NCBI GenBank assembly: GCA_963971535.1
Contig: OZ020591.1
Span: forward strand, 20,353,790-20,417,789
Direction of reading: 5' to 3'
Length of the DNA: 64,000 bases
Source of the DNA: Notolepis coatsorum
Taxonomy: Eukaryota; Chordata; Actinopteri; Aulopiformes; Paralepididae
Part shown: in pieces, positions 31,084-41,840 of the stretch
How the letters are laid out: each line of letters begins with the position of its first letter
Position numbering within the stretch: position 1 is the stretch's first letter
Notes under the pieces: generated by a model
What the model was told of the DNA's origin: nothing
The model's database searches: none
What the model saw: the letters and a program-made list of their open reading frames with translations, nothing else
Made by a program: the position numbers and the translations under genes

Positions 31084-32031
31084 CACTTTAACTGCCGAAA
31101 ACGCCGGAACTCGTCATTCCCCGCCATGCTCAAGTTGCCGAGGACGCCGGAACTCGTCTTTGATATCAATATTTCAAAATCTGTGATCGAAATCATATTT
31201 CCGTTCCGGAGCCTTGACACACAGTGCTGATCTCCTCAACTCTCTAGCGGTTCAAGAGCGCCATCTGGTGGCCGATCGGCAGATCGAAACCGGATATCAA
31301 CCTTTGAACCGGCAGGACTCACTCCATATGGGGTCCGGGCACTCGCTAATGTTAGAGAGACTCTGTCTTCACACAGTGAACATCGATCGGTGGAAATAAC
31401 TAGAAAAAACAACATGATTTGGACGTATATACTATTATACAACCTGGAAATAGATCGGGCATTTCAACATCCCATAATCGAAAACTGTCTACTCCACGCT
31501 GATCGCCCAACGGCCCGAGGAGACTGGGGTGAGTTTTAGCGTGTAGTAATACCGTGTTCGATATAAACTGCTATGATGAATATATGACCCACATTAGATG
31601 AATGGTATAACGTTGCCCACGGAATTATAAACGCCCCCTCGCCCATCCGGTCAACATCAGATGACGTGTAGTAAATTCTAGAAGTACGTCCAGTTGAATT
31701 TTTTTTATCTCGCACAGATTCCTACCAAACTGTATTTGATCATCAATATAATGCATTTGGGGCTATAAATCACGTTCTGGAGAAAGCTGCAGAAAGAGAT
31801 TAAAACATACTTATACTTTAGACCATATTTTAGTATGAATATGTGAATGAAAAAGTTTAACGTTGCTACACCATGAACAATACATATAGGACATTGAATG
31901 GGCCCCAATAATGGCAATCTAGCAATAGAATTTAAAAAGTTATAGCCCTGCAAAGAAGGGGAACTTCTCCATGTTAAATAGAGCTGGCAAGGGATGGTAT
32001 ATCATGAATTTAACCTTGGGCAATCAAAGTG
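31084..32031. mobile_element. piggyBac-like non-autonomous element in MADF intron 2
   Basis: Exact TTAA duplications (31080-31083 and 32032-32035) border the termini CACTTTAACTGCC and GGCAATCAAAGTG, the form expected of piggyBac-type elements. A repeated gccggaactcgtc word lies near the left end. No transposase is seen. As it lies in an intron, it need not have disrupted the gene. Confidence 0.85.
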
Positions 32032-32950
32032 TTAATTAGACGTTTAAAATCAACTGGATGAACACGTTTCTCTGTAACCCAAATTCTATTTGGAATTTTA
32101 TACCAAACTATATATTTTCCATATATCTACAAACTATATACTGTACTTCAGGACATCGCCTCAGACTCCCGTCTCTCAGCACTACAATACTCCGCTTCGC
32201 GTCGTGGTAAAACGCCCCCTAGCCGTTGTAAAATACCCTGTAACCCACTGCCTCTCGTGGTTTATTGCTTAATTATCACCTCTTTGTTCATAGAAATGGT
32301 GTCACCTGCATAATCATTGTTGTGTGTATACAGTACTTGGTCAATAAAGATAATTCTGATCCTATATGTCCTTCATCCAGCTAGATGATTCAATGCCAGT
32401 GACGGACAGCTGTGCTGACACTGCTGAACAAGATCCAGAGAGTGATGACCTTGGGGAATCAGCAGCGTCAGAATCCTCAGCACAGGACCCACCAACTCAA
32501 GTGTCCAATGTGTACCGTAGCCGTACATCCACACCCTCACCCTCACCCGCACCCACACCGGGTGGTCAGGCAAAAGGGGTCCGGCAAAGGAGCAAGCCCT
32601 GGGAGAGAGGGCTAAACCTTGAGAGGGAGAAAATTAAGATCCTCAAGCAAGCAGTTTCAGCTGACAACAATGATGATGAAGATGTGATATTTGGTAAGCA
32701 AGTGGGCAATGAGATGCATCACGTAACAGATCCTGCTGAGAAAATGTGAGCAAGACGGTCCATCATGAGGATGTTGTATGAAGCTCAGGACAGAAGCAAG
32801 TCAATACTCCAACAGACAGCAACCTACTCCCAGAGTCCTGCATCACAGCCGATGTATCACACCTTCCCACACCACACCAGCGGCAAACCTTTCAACCCTA
32901 CCACCAGCCTCCTGCCACTCCCAGTTCTCAACCTTCTAGTAGCTACATAG

Positions 32951-33584
32951 GGATGCTCACTGAAAATTCAGATACGCAGGGTGAATATGATTTCTGATAA
33001 TCAGTACAACTGGTACGACTTCTGGTCATGCTTGCACTGTTGTAGCATTTTTGAATTTTTTTGATATCTTGATGCACCTTATTTTACATTCTGAAGCACC
33101 TTATTTTACATTCTTTTTTTGTGATCAAAAGGGGGGAGCAGAGCGAGCGAGTGCCATTGCCCACTTGTTTTTTTTCTTGTAATTTTAATGATGTATATTT
33201 TCTGGGCCCCCTTTGGCTGTGGGTCTGGTGGCCGTGGGCTCTGACTGGGGGGGGCCGTGGTTCGGGGTCTCTGCGGGTCGAGGCATTAAAGAGGCGTGAT
33301 GCTTTGGCCCGCGGGGAACCGGACTCCGGGTCCTCCGGGGTTGGGGTTCGCGGCTGCCGGGCCTGGGGATGGAGGGGGCTCAGGAAGCCCGTTTTTATAG
33401 TAAATGTTTTATTTTCCTTATACTTTGCACTTTATTTGAAGTTTTCTAGCCCCTGTTGAGCAGTGAACAGTAAGTTCATATACTGTCAGCTCATTTCTGT
33501 TTTGGTATTTCAGGGTTGTGGCCAGCACTGTTCTTTATAGATATTGCAGTGTTGTGGCTTGTTTACACTTGTCTGATATTCAAA
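32951..33584 (+). other. 3' untranslated region of the MADF gene with GC-rich block
   Basis: No gene is seen. 33190-33400 is unusually G-rich (tgggtctggtggccgtggg and onward) compared with its AT-rich neighbours and may be an insertion. The region leads to the AATAAA at 33585. Confidence 0.45.
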
Positions 33585-33625
33585 AATAAAGATTACTTTG
33601 ATAAACCATTCCAGTTTCATTTATT
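33585..33625. terminator. Convergent poly(A) signals of the two Harbinger genes
   Basis: AATAAA on the plus strand at 33585-33590 and on the minus strand at 33620-33625 (plus-strand TTTATT). The two transcripts would end within or past each other. Confidence 0.55.
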
Positions 33626-34066
33626 TACATTTATCAGACAAACAAAAGGAAATACAATGAAATTAATAATAAAGCAGTTATAATAAAGACAAAGAAAATG
33701 ATTAAATGGAACATGTTTTTTTCACATGTTATTTTATTAGGTATTGATGCATTTTTCTTTAGTGCATGGACCACCTGGAGAATGATGCAGCGAATGAACA
33801 TATGGCACTGAATTTTTGACGAATGAATAAAATAACACTGAGCATGTTAAATGATTTAAATAATAGGCTATAGGCATATAACCGGTTAAAGTGATTCAAT
33901 TAACACATAACCGGCTATAGGCTAAGGCTAGACCTATAGGCATACGGCCTAATAGTTTATTTAAATAAAACAACAACAAGGTTAGCCTGTAGGCCTACCT
34001 ATATGGTTATCGTATTTAACGTGGATATTTACGTAGCTCAACATGTAGGCCTAGGTCTACATTAAC

Positions 34067-34646
34067 AGCCTAGACTAGGCCTACATTTGAACTCGATAGG
34101 CCCTACAGAGGACTAGTAGGCCTAGGCATATGTTATTTTCTTTTAGGACATGTATAATGATTTTAGGCCCAACAGTTAGGCTGTGGTGTATAGGCCTAGT
34201 GTTCAAACACCATCTTTATAACCAAAAAAGTACAAAAGGACATTACAACATGTCTTCCTGCCAATGCACAGAACCTGATGGTGAGACAAAGTATTGTTTC
34301 AGTGTATCGCGCTGCTCCTTTGCAGTTCTGTTGGCATTCCGATCCCTGCTAGCAGGCACTGATGCCAGGGCGGCATCACTGCGCCAGCTCCCAGGGAGCA
34401 GCGCGATACACTGAAACAATACTTTGTCTCACCATCAGGTTCTGTGCATTGGCAGGAAGACATGTTGTAATGTCCTTTTGTACTTTTTTGGTTATAAAGA
34501 TGGTGTTTGAACACTAGGCCTATACACCACAGCCTAACTGTTGGGCCTAAAATCATTATACATGTCCTAAAAGAAAATAACATATGCCTAGGCCTACTAG
34601 TCCTCTGTAGGGCCTATCGAGTTCAAATGTAGGCCTAGTCTAGGCT
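34067..34646. repeat. 252-bp-arm palindrome with 76-bp spacer
   Basis: Arms 34067-34318 and 34395-34646 are equal in length and appear identical as reverse complements: both strands encode the same 60-residue stretch beginning MLFSFRTCIM. The spacer 34319-34394 is single-copy. The left arm and spacer are the original 3' end of the Harbinger transposase on the minus strand. The right arm is the added inverted copy and abuts the Rex1 LINE at 34647. Confidence 0.93.
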
Positions 34647-35328
34647 GCAGGATAATGAAAGACCCTCACCACCCCAATAACAGCCTGTTTCAGCTGCTGA
34701 GGTCAGGCAGACGCCTGCAAATCTCAGCTACTAGGACAGAGCGGTTTAGGCTCAGCTTCTTCCCCCAGGCCATCAGAGCCATGAACAATGTACATTGAGT
34801 GCTCAGAACATTGAACTGTCCACACACAAGCACACATGAACACACACACGACACGCACACTGTGCACGCTCACACACGAGCAGCCACTTAACACTTTAAC
34901 ATGAGCGGGCACACACTCATGTCGCACACACGCACACTTATGGCCAAAGGAAAGGTCACTTTAAATTAGAATAACAGGAACAGTGTATTGCACTACCAAA
35001 GCTAATAGCATGTCACACATGCGCTGTAAATAACTATGTACAGATATCGAGATGTCACTCCATGTTACCTGCTATCTGTTACTGCACAATGTTGTTTCTT
35101 CTTTTGATTCTATTATATGTACCACTGTATTGCACATCGTTGCGGGCAAGACCACCCGCATTTCATTGTATACCTGTATGCCGTGACAATTAAAACTCTT
35201 GACTTGACTTGACTTGATGATGTGGTGGTCCTCATCCTCCATGTCCACCAGAGCAGGGGGGATGTAGGTGTCTGTGGCCTGGGCTCGTAGGTAGTTGTGC
35301 AGGGAGAGAGCAGCCAGGGTTACCTGGG
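34243..35328 (-). pseudogene. Harbinger DDE transposase C-terminus, split by a LINE
   Basis: The upstream piece at 35328-35219 encodes VTLAALSLHNYLRAQ, then YIPPALVDMEDEDHH. The LHNYLR block and the acidic ED stretch are typical of HARBI1-like transposases. The final piece at about 34394-34243 encodes GSWRSDAALASV, a basic stretch, LKQYFVSPSGSVHWQ and a stop at 34245-34243. Both pieces belong together in family order. Between them sit a Rex1 tail and an inverted copy of the local end. The catalytic DDE part lies upstream and is missing. Confidence 0.8.
34647..35216 (+). mobile_element. 5'-truncated Rex1-like LINE
   Basis: Encodes RIMKDPHHPNNSLFQLLRSG, then ERFRLSFFPQAIRAMN, and stops. The tail continues with aatcgctgtaaataactatg-like words, cgtgacaattaaaactcttg and a (TTGAC)n end at 35216. 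It corresponds to the end of the copy at 0.9-1.4 kb. It is inserted in the Harbinger transposase on the opposite strand. Confidence 0.85.
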
Positions 35329-35594
35329 ACACTATCAGAAAGATGAGTCGGCATCGAGTAATCTTCTCTGGCCCCCTGCCTGTAAACCGGCATGATGATG
35401 AGTTCGTGAGTAGGACAGCTTCTCTACACCGATGGCTGGAAAAATACTGTAAAGAACAGGGCTTAGGGTTCGTGGATAATTGGTCCTCTTTCTGGGGGCG
35501 CCCTGGCTTGCTGAGAAAGGACGGCGTGCATCCTAACATGCAAGGCGCCTCTCTCTTATCTCGCAATATAGACAAGATTATAGCTTCGGGCTGA
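35328..35594 (+). pseudogene. L2-like LINE ORF1, SGNH/esterase-type C-terminal part
   Basis: The open stretch encodes VIFSGPLPVNRHDDEF, ASLHRWLEKYCKEQG, FVDNWSSFW and RKDGVHPNMQG before the stop at 35592. The DGVHP motif carries the Asp-His pair of the SGNH-hydrolase domain found in ORF1 of CR1/L2-clade LINEs. The N-terminal Ser part is missing. It begins directly at the Harbinger junction. Confidence 0.8.
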
Positions 35595-35849
35595 CAGCCA
35601 CCCCACAAGCATGCCAGGGTGCAGGCTCTTAGCGAGCCTGCTAGTCATGCTAAACTGATGGACCCTGCCAATCCTTATACCTTTCTTGCTCGGTCCCTCC
35701 TCCACCAGGCTCCCCACTCCTCTCTTTCTATCTCTACCCCTAAACCTGTATACCCAATCAAAACTAGAATATCCCGTTACGCTCCGCTTTACCCAGCTCG
35801 TCCTTGTGCGATAAACCATGCCAACTTAATTGCGATTAAACCTACCCGC

Positions 35850-36875
35850 ATGGCTGAAAACCGCGCTGCTAAGTATACAGAGAGTGTGAAGGTTGGCCTT
35901 ATCAACATCCGCTCTCTGCCAACCAAAGCTCTTTTGGTAAATGAACTGATAACAGACCATAGTCTCGACCTATTTGGCCTCACTGAGACATGGCTTAAAC
36001 CTAATGATTTTCTGCCCTTAAACGAGGCCTCACCCCCTAATTTTAGTAGCTCCCACATCGCACGCAATGATTCCTCCCAACTACAAAACCTTGAGGCCTG
36101 CTTGCTTGCCGTCAAAAAATGGATGTCGCAAAACTTTCTACTCCTTAATGCAGATAAAACTGAGATGTTAATTGTTGGCCCCCCAAACCACAGAGGCCTG
36201 TTTCAGGACATCTCCCTCAACTTTGATACCTGTCATGTATCCCAGAGCTCCACCATAAAAAACCTCGGAGTCATTTTTGATTCCTCCCTCTCATTTAATG
36301 CACATATAAAAAATGTCACCAAAATTGCATTCTTCCATCTTCGTAATATCGCAAAAATACGCCCCATTTTAACTCTGGCTGATGCTGAAACCCTGATTCA
36401 TGCTTTTGTCTCATCACGTCTGGACTACTGTAATGCACTTTTTTCAGGCTTACCTAATTCAAGCATCAAAAATCTTCAACTCGTGCAAAATGCGGCTGCA
36501 CGGATACTAACTAGAACTAGAAAATTTGATCACATCACACCAGTTCTGTCCGCCCTACATTGGCTTCCTATCCAAGCCCGCTCTGACTTTAAAGTGCTAC
36601 TCCTCACCTACAAAATTTTTAATGGGCTTGCACCGCTCTATCTATCTGATCTCATCTCCCGATACTCGCCCGCTCGTGCTCTGCGCTCACAAAATGCGGG
36701 GCTTCTATCGACCCCTAGGGTTAAAAAGAAATCCGCCGGCCACAGAGCCTTTGTCTACCGCGCTCCCTACCTGTGGAACAAATTACCTGCCGTCATCAGG
36801 GGCGCCTGCTCTGTCGAAGCTTTTAAATCCCTGCTTAAGACTCATCTTTTCTCTCTCTCCTTCAACCTACCTTGA
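35850..36875 (+). pseudogene. L2-like LINE ORF2 with central deletion but open frame
   Basis: From ATG 35850 the frame has the start of an APE endonuclease (VGLINIRSLPTKALLV, DLFGLTETWLK). Near 36065 it passes directly into the end of the RT (LEACLLAVKKWMSQNFLLL, TEMLIVGPP, FFHLRNIAK, SRLDYCNALFSGLP, LHWLPIQARSDFKVL, APYLWNKLPA). The endonuclease catalytic half and the RT fingers and palm, including YADD, are absent. The frame is nevertheless open for 342 codons. Upstream to 35619 the frame is open too, but that part is the inter-ORF region. It cannot transpose by itself. Confidence 0.88.
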
Positions 36876-36914
36876 TCTCACCTGGTCGGGGACTGACCTT
36901 TAGATTAATCTGTG

Positions 36915-37205
36915 TAGTTTAGTTATGGTACAGGGTACTACATGGTACCACTGGGTAGTTTACTATAGGGTAGTTTAGTTAGGGTACAGGGTACTACATG
37001 GTACCACAGAGTACTACTTGGTACTGCATGGCATTACAGGGTACTACATGGCTTACATAGCTCTACATGGCACCACAGGGTACTACATGGCACTACAGGG
37101 TACTACAGGATACTACGGGGTACTACATGGCACTATGGGGTACTATAGGGTACTACATGGCACTACGGGGTACTACATGGCACTACAGGGTACTACATGT
37201 CTGCT
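36915..37205. repeat. Minisatellite of GGTACTACATGGCACTACA units
   Basis: About 14-15 imperfect units of roughly 19-20 bp (gggtactacatggcactaca) immediately downstream of the LINE ORF2. It may be the tandem-repeat 3' tail of that LINE or an expansion next to it. Confidence 0.85.
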
Positions 37206-37683
37206 CCTTTGCAGCACCACAAACATGGGAACTCTCTAACTCTAATACCATGTGACGCTAACGAGACTAAATAGTTTATTAAATATCGTTGACCACAAGT
37301 GACGACACAAAAATGTAATTTATAAAAACCAGGATGAAATTTCTCTTCATGTATGTTGATATTGTTGACTAAAACAAGACGAGACAAACTAATTATAACT
37401 TTTCTTATGCCATCGTCCCGAATAGAGCAGTGTGACAGGGAGCTCTGTTATTAGCATTAGCTGGAGCTATTTGAAAAGCTAGTTTTAGCTTAACGTTACC
37501 TTGGCTAAAGTTGGGACTATTCATAATCCAGCTGCAGACCTGCAAGCAAAGTACAGCAAGTTGGCAAAGGAGTATTCCAAGGTAAATCACTTTGTCACCA
37601 GTAACGTTACATTGTTTGTATTTCCATCTAGATCGCGTTAGCTAGTGGCTAAGCTAGCTCACGCTAATGTGGCTAACTGCACA
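37206..37683. other. No supported gene
   Basis: Low-copy sequence with gctagc/aacgtta-rich words. No open frame worth naming. Confidence 0.4.
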
Positions 37684-37800
37684 CAATTAATGAATGAATG
37701 AATGAAAAGTTTATTAACAGATTGCAGAATGGGTACAGTACAGTACAGCTCAATACATACAATTGTTAAGGGGATGCAGACCAGAGAAAGACTTTAGTCA
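37684..37800 (-). mobile_element. Truncated LINE-A 3' end
   Basis: (TTCA)n-type tail, then aaaagtttattaacagattg through ccagagaaagacttta on the plus strand, i.e. a minus-strand LINE-A end of about 115 bp. Confidence 0.85.
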
Positions 37801-38014
37801 GAGCTGGGCTGTGTTGTCGCGCGAAATAACGTTATGAATAAAACGCGAAATAACAGCATATAACGTTATGTTATATAACGTTACAATGTAAACGCGAAAT
37901 AACGTTATGAGTGAATCTGGTAGAGTGAATCTGGTAGTTGTTTTGATAAATATGTACATAACATTACATTTCCGCGATTAACATTACATTTCCGCGAGTA
38001 GGCTCGCTTGCGTG

Positions 38015-38560
38015 TGTGAGTGCCGCGAAAAAGAAAATGCACATGCGCACGTTACCGGCGTGCGGGCGAAACGAGCGTAGCGTCACGTGGGGTCAGTGGG
38101 CCAATCAGAGCAATGCGGAAGGACAAGTGGGTTGCCGAAAGTATTCACGCCTGCCGGCCAATGGAGAGTGACGTCGTCGTAGGGCGGCCATCTTGCCCCA
38201 GGCAGCTCAGCTACTGATAACATTAATGTCTATGGTGCATGTACTATTTAAATAACCATAGATTGCTCAATTCTTTACCGATTTTCAAACGGGTTGGTTT
38301 GCTATAAACATCAAAGATGTAGTTATGATACTGCATACTTATAAAAAAAAATGTAAAGATGTTTTTTTACAAACCGCTTGAATCATAGCCATGTTAATAA
38401 TGCTTGTAATAAACCAAACCGTTTGTAAATCAGTCAATATTTCAGCGAGTTATGAGTATTTTTGTCTGTGCAGATCACTCACCCTCACTCAAGGCTGACC
38501 GGGGCAAGATGGCGGCGGTTCAGCGACGCTGGTGACTCCGCCTTAAGCTATCTAGTGTTC
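38015..38560. promoter_or_regulatory. CpG-rich promoter-like region with CCAAT, CRE and YY1-type sites
   Basis: 38020-38210 is dense in CpG and has ccaatcag (38101), ccaatgga (38158), tgacgtcg (38169) and ggcggccatcttgcccc (about 38182-38198). A mirror, ggggcaagatggcggcgg, lies at about 38501-38518. The AAGATGGCGGC core is the usual YY1 site near mammalian transcription starts, and CCAAT and CRE sites commonly accompany it. No downstream gene is recognised in either direction, so it may be a transposon's promoter. Confidence 0.4.
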
Positions 38561-38783
38561 TATATATATCTATGGCACAGTGTATGCATCAGATTGATGG
38601 TCGTACCCAAGATTATTCAATTAGTGTCGCACAGTATGGCTTGCAAGGAACTTATAAGTTGCAAAATATCTCACAGTTAATAGAAGGAATAAGGTCAAGC
38701 AGTAGTCTGACCAGTTTGTTTTGAGATGTTTGTAATTTTGTTTTAAGCGCCTTTGAGGTGCTTTGGTACCATGAGGTTCAAGC

Positions 38784-39600
38784 ATGAATGAATGAAAACT
38801 TTATTTAACAGATTGCAGAATGGGTACAATACAGTACGGCTCAATACATACAATTGTTAAGGGGATGCAGACCAGAGAAAGACGTTTGTCTTGTTTCCAT
38901 CAGGGTCCCCCATTTTCATTTCATATAGACATTTATGACATACACAACATACATGACATTTATGGCATAGGGACATATAGGTATTTAGTACTGATACATT
39001 TGTGACATAAGCGGTATTCAAATATACAGTACTGTTACCCCTAGATCCTGACAGAGTATATACATATGATGGGGAGGGGACTGTACATTAGGAGGGGGTG
39101 GGTGGGTGGGAGGGAAATATACATACGGCGGGGAGGGAATATATACATGCGTGGGGAGGAGACTGTCTATTAGGAGGTGGTGGGGGTTTTGGGCATTTAC
39201 GGTGGCCAGTTTTGAATTGCAGTCTCCCGTAGGTGTTCTTTGAGAGTGTTTTTGAAGGTGGGTAGTGATTCACATTCCTTTACAGCTTTGGGTAGGGCGT
39301 TCCACATTGTTGTGGCAAAACGTGTTTAGTCCCTTGTTTGAGCCGAATCTGGGTTTTACATGATTTGTGGAGCTCCCTCTGGTGTTGTGATCGTGGTATT
39401 CACTGACCTTTGGGAAGTATTTTGACATGTACATGGGTACCTTGGTCGTGTAGTGTATCTTGTAGACCAGGCCCATTGCAAGTTGCTGTACTCTGTCGTC
39501 TACTCTAAGCCATCCTAGGTTGGCAAAGTGTGCAGGGGTGAGGTCGGTGGAGGTGGAGGAAGTACTGCTGCAAAAAAAAAATTGCCGCTGCGATGGCAAG
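38784..39600 (-). mobile_element. LINE-A, longest 3' portion in the window
   Basis: On the minus strand it starts with the polymerase end (LTPAHFANLGWLRVDDRV, then QLAMGLVYKIHYTTKVP, YFPKVSEYHDHNTRG; 39553-39290). It continues through the untranslated tail (gactgcaattcaaaactggc, G/C-rich tacatt words) to the shared terminus gggtcccccattttcatttc and cccattctgcaatctgtta, ending in ATTC repeats. It serves as the reference for the many truncated copies. Confidence 0.85.
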
Positions 39601-39639
39601 CTCCACATTCTCTGCCCTTTAATCACTGGAAATAGTTAT

Positions 39640-40300
39640 TAGCTGATGTTGTAACAATGAAGCTTTCTACAGCTAGATTAAATGGTGCAAACTATCAAAC
39701 AATAGATAGCTGGAACCATATTCTCTATCAAGTTAGGACCTCTACTATATAACTAGCAGGAAATAACTAATTATATCTGTATAATTCCCTTTATTTATTT
39801 TTTGGTCTTTGTTGAAATCTTTGCTCAATTCTTTTTCTTCTCGGGCCTATGACGGGGGGGGGGGGGGGGTGGGTTATTATTATTATTTTGTTTTGTTTTG
39901 TCAACGGTGGTTGGTGCAGGGGTTAGGGGGTAGGATTTTTTATTTTAAATGAGGCAAGGGACAAGCCAATGCGTGTAGTTGGCAAATCATTTAAATTATG
40001 TTTTATGTGCATTGTATGCCTGTACCTGTGCCTTTCTTCCAAAATTGAAATAAAAATATATGAATAAAAAAATATATATATTTGCAACCTTCGTCTATCA
40101 AGCAAACAATTATATTATATTTAATTTATAATTGATCATTTATAATTATATCAGACAATGCACCTACAAAAGCAGATGATTACAATTAAATTAGCCAACT
40201 ACTGAGCAGTTGTAGCACAGTCACTTAACTTTAGCTTTTGCCCCTTTTATGCATACAATGCCTATGTTTTGGCTAGTGTTGCTCTTCTAGAAAAATAATC
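39640..40300. other. No supported gene
   Basis: AT-rich sequence with a G18 homopolymer near 39855 and a TATT-rich run. Nothing else is recognised. Confidence 0.4.
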
Positions 40301-40308
40301 CTTTAAGG

Positions 40309-40945
40309 CAGTGCTTCTCAAACTTTTTCTGTCAGGCCCCCCTTTGGCGGACCAAAATATTTTGCCCCCCCCCCCCCCCCCCTCGCCCCAACAAAATAGT
40401 CATGAAATGTGCCATGTTTAAATTTATTGAAATAACACCAATATTGTGACCTTTCAAATTGGCCCTATATTTTGTTTTCAGAGCTGTCATGGATAAAAAG
40501 CCAGCTTCACACAGATACTGTATGTGGTGCTGAATGGTATCAACACCTTAACTGCTGCATCATGAGATTCTTGGTGGGCCATGAGATGAGATACTTGGTA
40601 CTCAGCACCACACTCTGAAACTAGCTCTCTAGGTGGTATCAGATGAGATTTCAAAGAGTTCTTCCAAGAGTTTGGATGGAGATGTGTCAGGAAGCTTTGT
40701 CTCAATGTTGTCTATAAAGTTTTTTTTTATCCAGAGTAACTTGGTGATCCTTTTCTGTGTTTTATTAAATAATGATTTTCAGATTTTGAGAAATGGTATT
40801 TTCATGGAGAACAGTGCAGCTGCAACAGATAGCACTTTAGTGATAATTTTCTGTAATCCAAAAAAAAAAAAAAAAATTATTTTGTAATCAATCTCAAGGC
40901 CCCCCCTGTCATGCCTCTGCGCGCCCCCCACTTTGAGAAACACTG
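40309..40945 (-). mobile_element. hAT element with transposase C-terminal remnant, 8-bp TSD
   Basis: The ends are CAGTGCTTCTCAAACTTTTT and CACTTTGAGAAACACTG. The target duplication ctttaagg (40301-40308 and 40946-40953) is perfect. On the minus strand, 40705-40487 encodes VLIPFSTTY within AVKVLIPFSTTYSICVKLAF. This resembles the VLLPFSTTYLCE block near the hAT dimerisation domain of ZBED5/FAM200-like proteins, here degenerate. The element is an internally deleted transposon. Confidence 0.9.
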
Positions 40946-41027
40946 CTTTAAGGGTTGCCTATTGAAATACTGTACACCTCGGCTCCAGTACAGAAACATT
41001 GTTTATGAGTTTGCGTGTCAGGTAGAC

Positions 41028-41100
41028 CATTGATTGACAGTCGATTCTGCAAATTACGTCACACCGCTTTCACCCACCTCTGCTGTTGATCATGCTAGCC
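41028..41100. repeat. Fragment of the hAT derivative seen at 26.6-28.5 kb (empty site)
   Basis: gattgacagtcgattctgca and acgtcacaccgctttcaccc are the reverse complement of the region around 27076-27890 without the nested element, and so represent its pre-insertion state. A second such fragment is at 54319-54385. Confidence 0.8.
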
Positions 41101-41840
41101 AAGTTGATGAGGCAGGGACATCAGTCTGTTTGTCTGTGGCACCTATCTGAGTAATCTGACTCACAGCACGCTGCAATATGGACAGGGAGACACAGGGGAG
41201 AAGAGAGGGGGAGAGAAAGAGAGAGGGAAATTCCATGTTTTTAATACAAGTAAATAATGAGTTAAAATAGTAATAACTGATTGAAACATGTTCATGTTAC
41301 TTACCCATGGATTACTGCATTGTAATACTGTTTTCACTTACTGTAATCGCCCAGTTCGACTTTGAACTATTTCACATCACTTACCCTTGGAACCCCTTAC
41401 TGTCCAACTCTATCCTAACCTTAACTTTCCCAGGTGAAAAGACAACAGGCACTGATGCAGTCCTTGTGTTGATGATGAGGCAGGGACATCAGTCTGTGGG
41501 TCCCTTGATCCTCCCCGACTCTCTGCATGCTTTTGGGGGCAAATAATAGGCACATTTTCATTGTGTTTACACAAACTACAGAACCACAGGAAAATGCTGC
41601 ACTTAAAGTAAAACATGTATCATAATGCTCTGTTTTGCAAGTATGCAATGTGCAGGGTGCTATGATAATAGCAGAGTGTTCGGGATGATATGATGATAGC
41701 AATACAATATCGTATCATATAATCTGGCCAGACAACAATCTACCTATGACATGTTTGCGGATCTGGCCAAGTAGAACATGATTATTTTTGGATTAAGGAC
41801 ATAATAACGTTAGGCAATTTCCTTTTCGTCGGAAAATAAA

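Larger units (their letters stand above)
30437..32950 (+). pseudogene. Three-exon MADF/BESS-type gene with two in-frame stops
   Basis: Exon 1 is 30437-30608 (MPPRKRTPIVWNRN, then EERLVELWQQKPCLYDV), donor gtgagt. Exon 2 is 30772-30947 (ASLRTQYGKLLHPKPSG, then TWILKYLDFLKHH), acceptor cttcacag, donor gtatgt. Exon 3 is 32381-32950, acceptor cttcatccag. Phases join exactly, giving 306 codons. Exons 1-2 form a MADF (Myb/SANT-like) DNA-binding domain. Exon 3 is acidic/proline-rich with a C-terminal ARRSIMRMLYEAQDR segment that resembles a BESS/oligomerisation tail. Codon 37 is TAA (30545-30547), and a TGA occurs at 32747-32749. Otherwise the frame is preserved. The protein would bind transposon ends or, if domesticated, host DNA. 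It is probably the Harbinger partner gene, recently inactivated. Confidence 0.8.
30140..35328. mobile_element. Decayed PIF/Harbinger transposon with two convergent genes
   Basis: A MADF gene on the plus strand (30437-32950) and the C-terminal end of a Harbinger DDE transposase on the minus strand (35328-34243) point tail to tail. Their poly(A) signals are 30 bp apart: AATAAA at 33585-33590 and its complement at 33620-33625. A two-gene layout, with a transposase and a MADF/Myb-like DNA-binding protein, is the known organisation of vertebrate Harbinger elements. The catalytic part of the transposase has been replaced at 35328 by an L2-like LINE. The left terminus is uncertain. Internal insertions are a piggyBac-like element and a Rex1 LINE. 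Confidence 0.75.

Noticed and set aside
34130-34583. Two 94-aa proteins on opposite strands
   Set aside because: They are the two arms of the 252-bp palindrome, read on the strand opposite to the transposase end.
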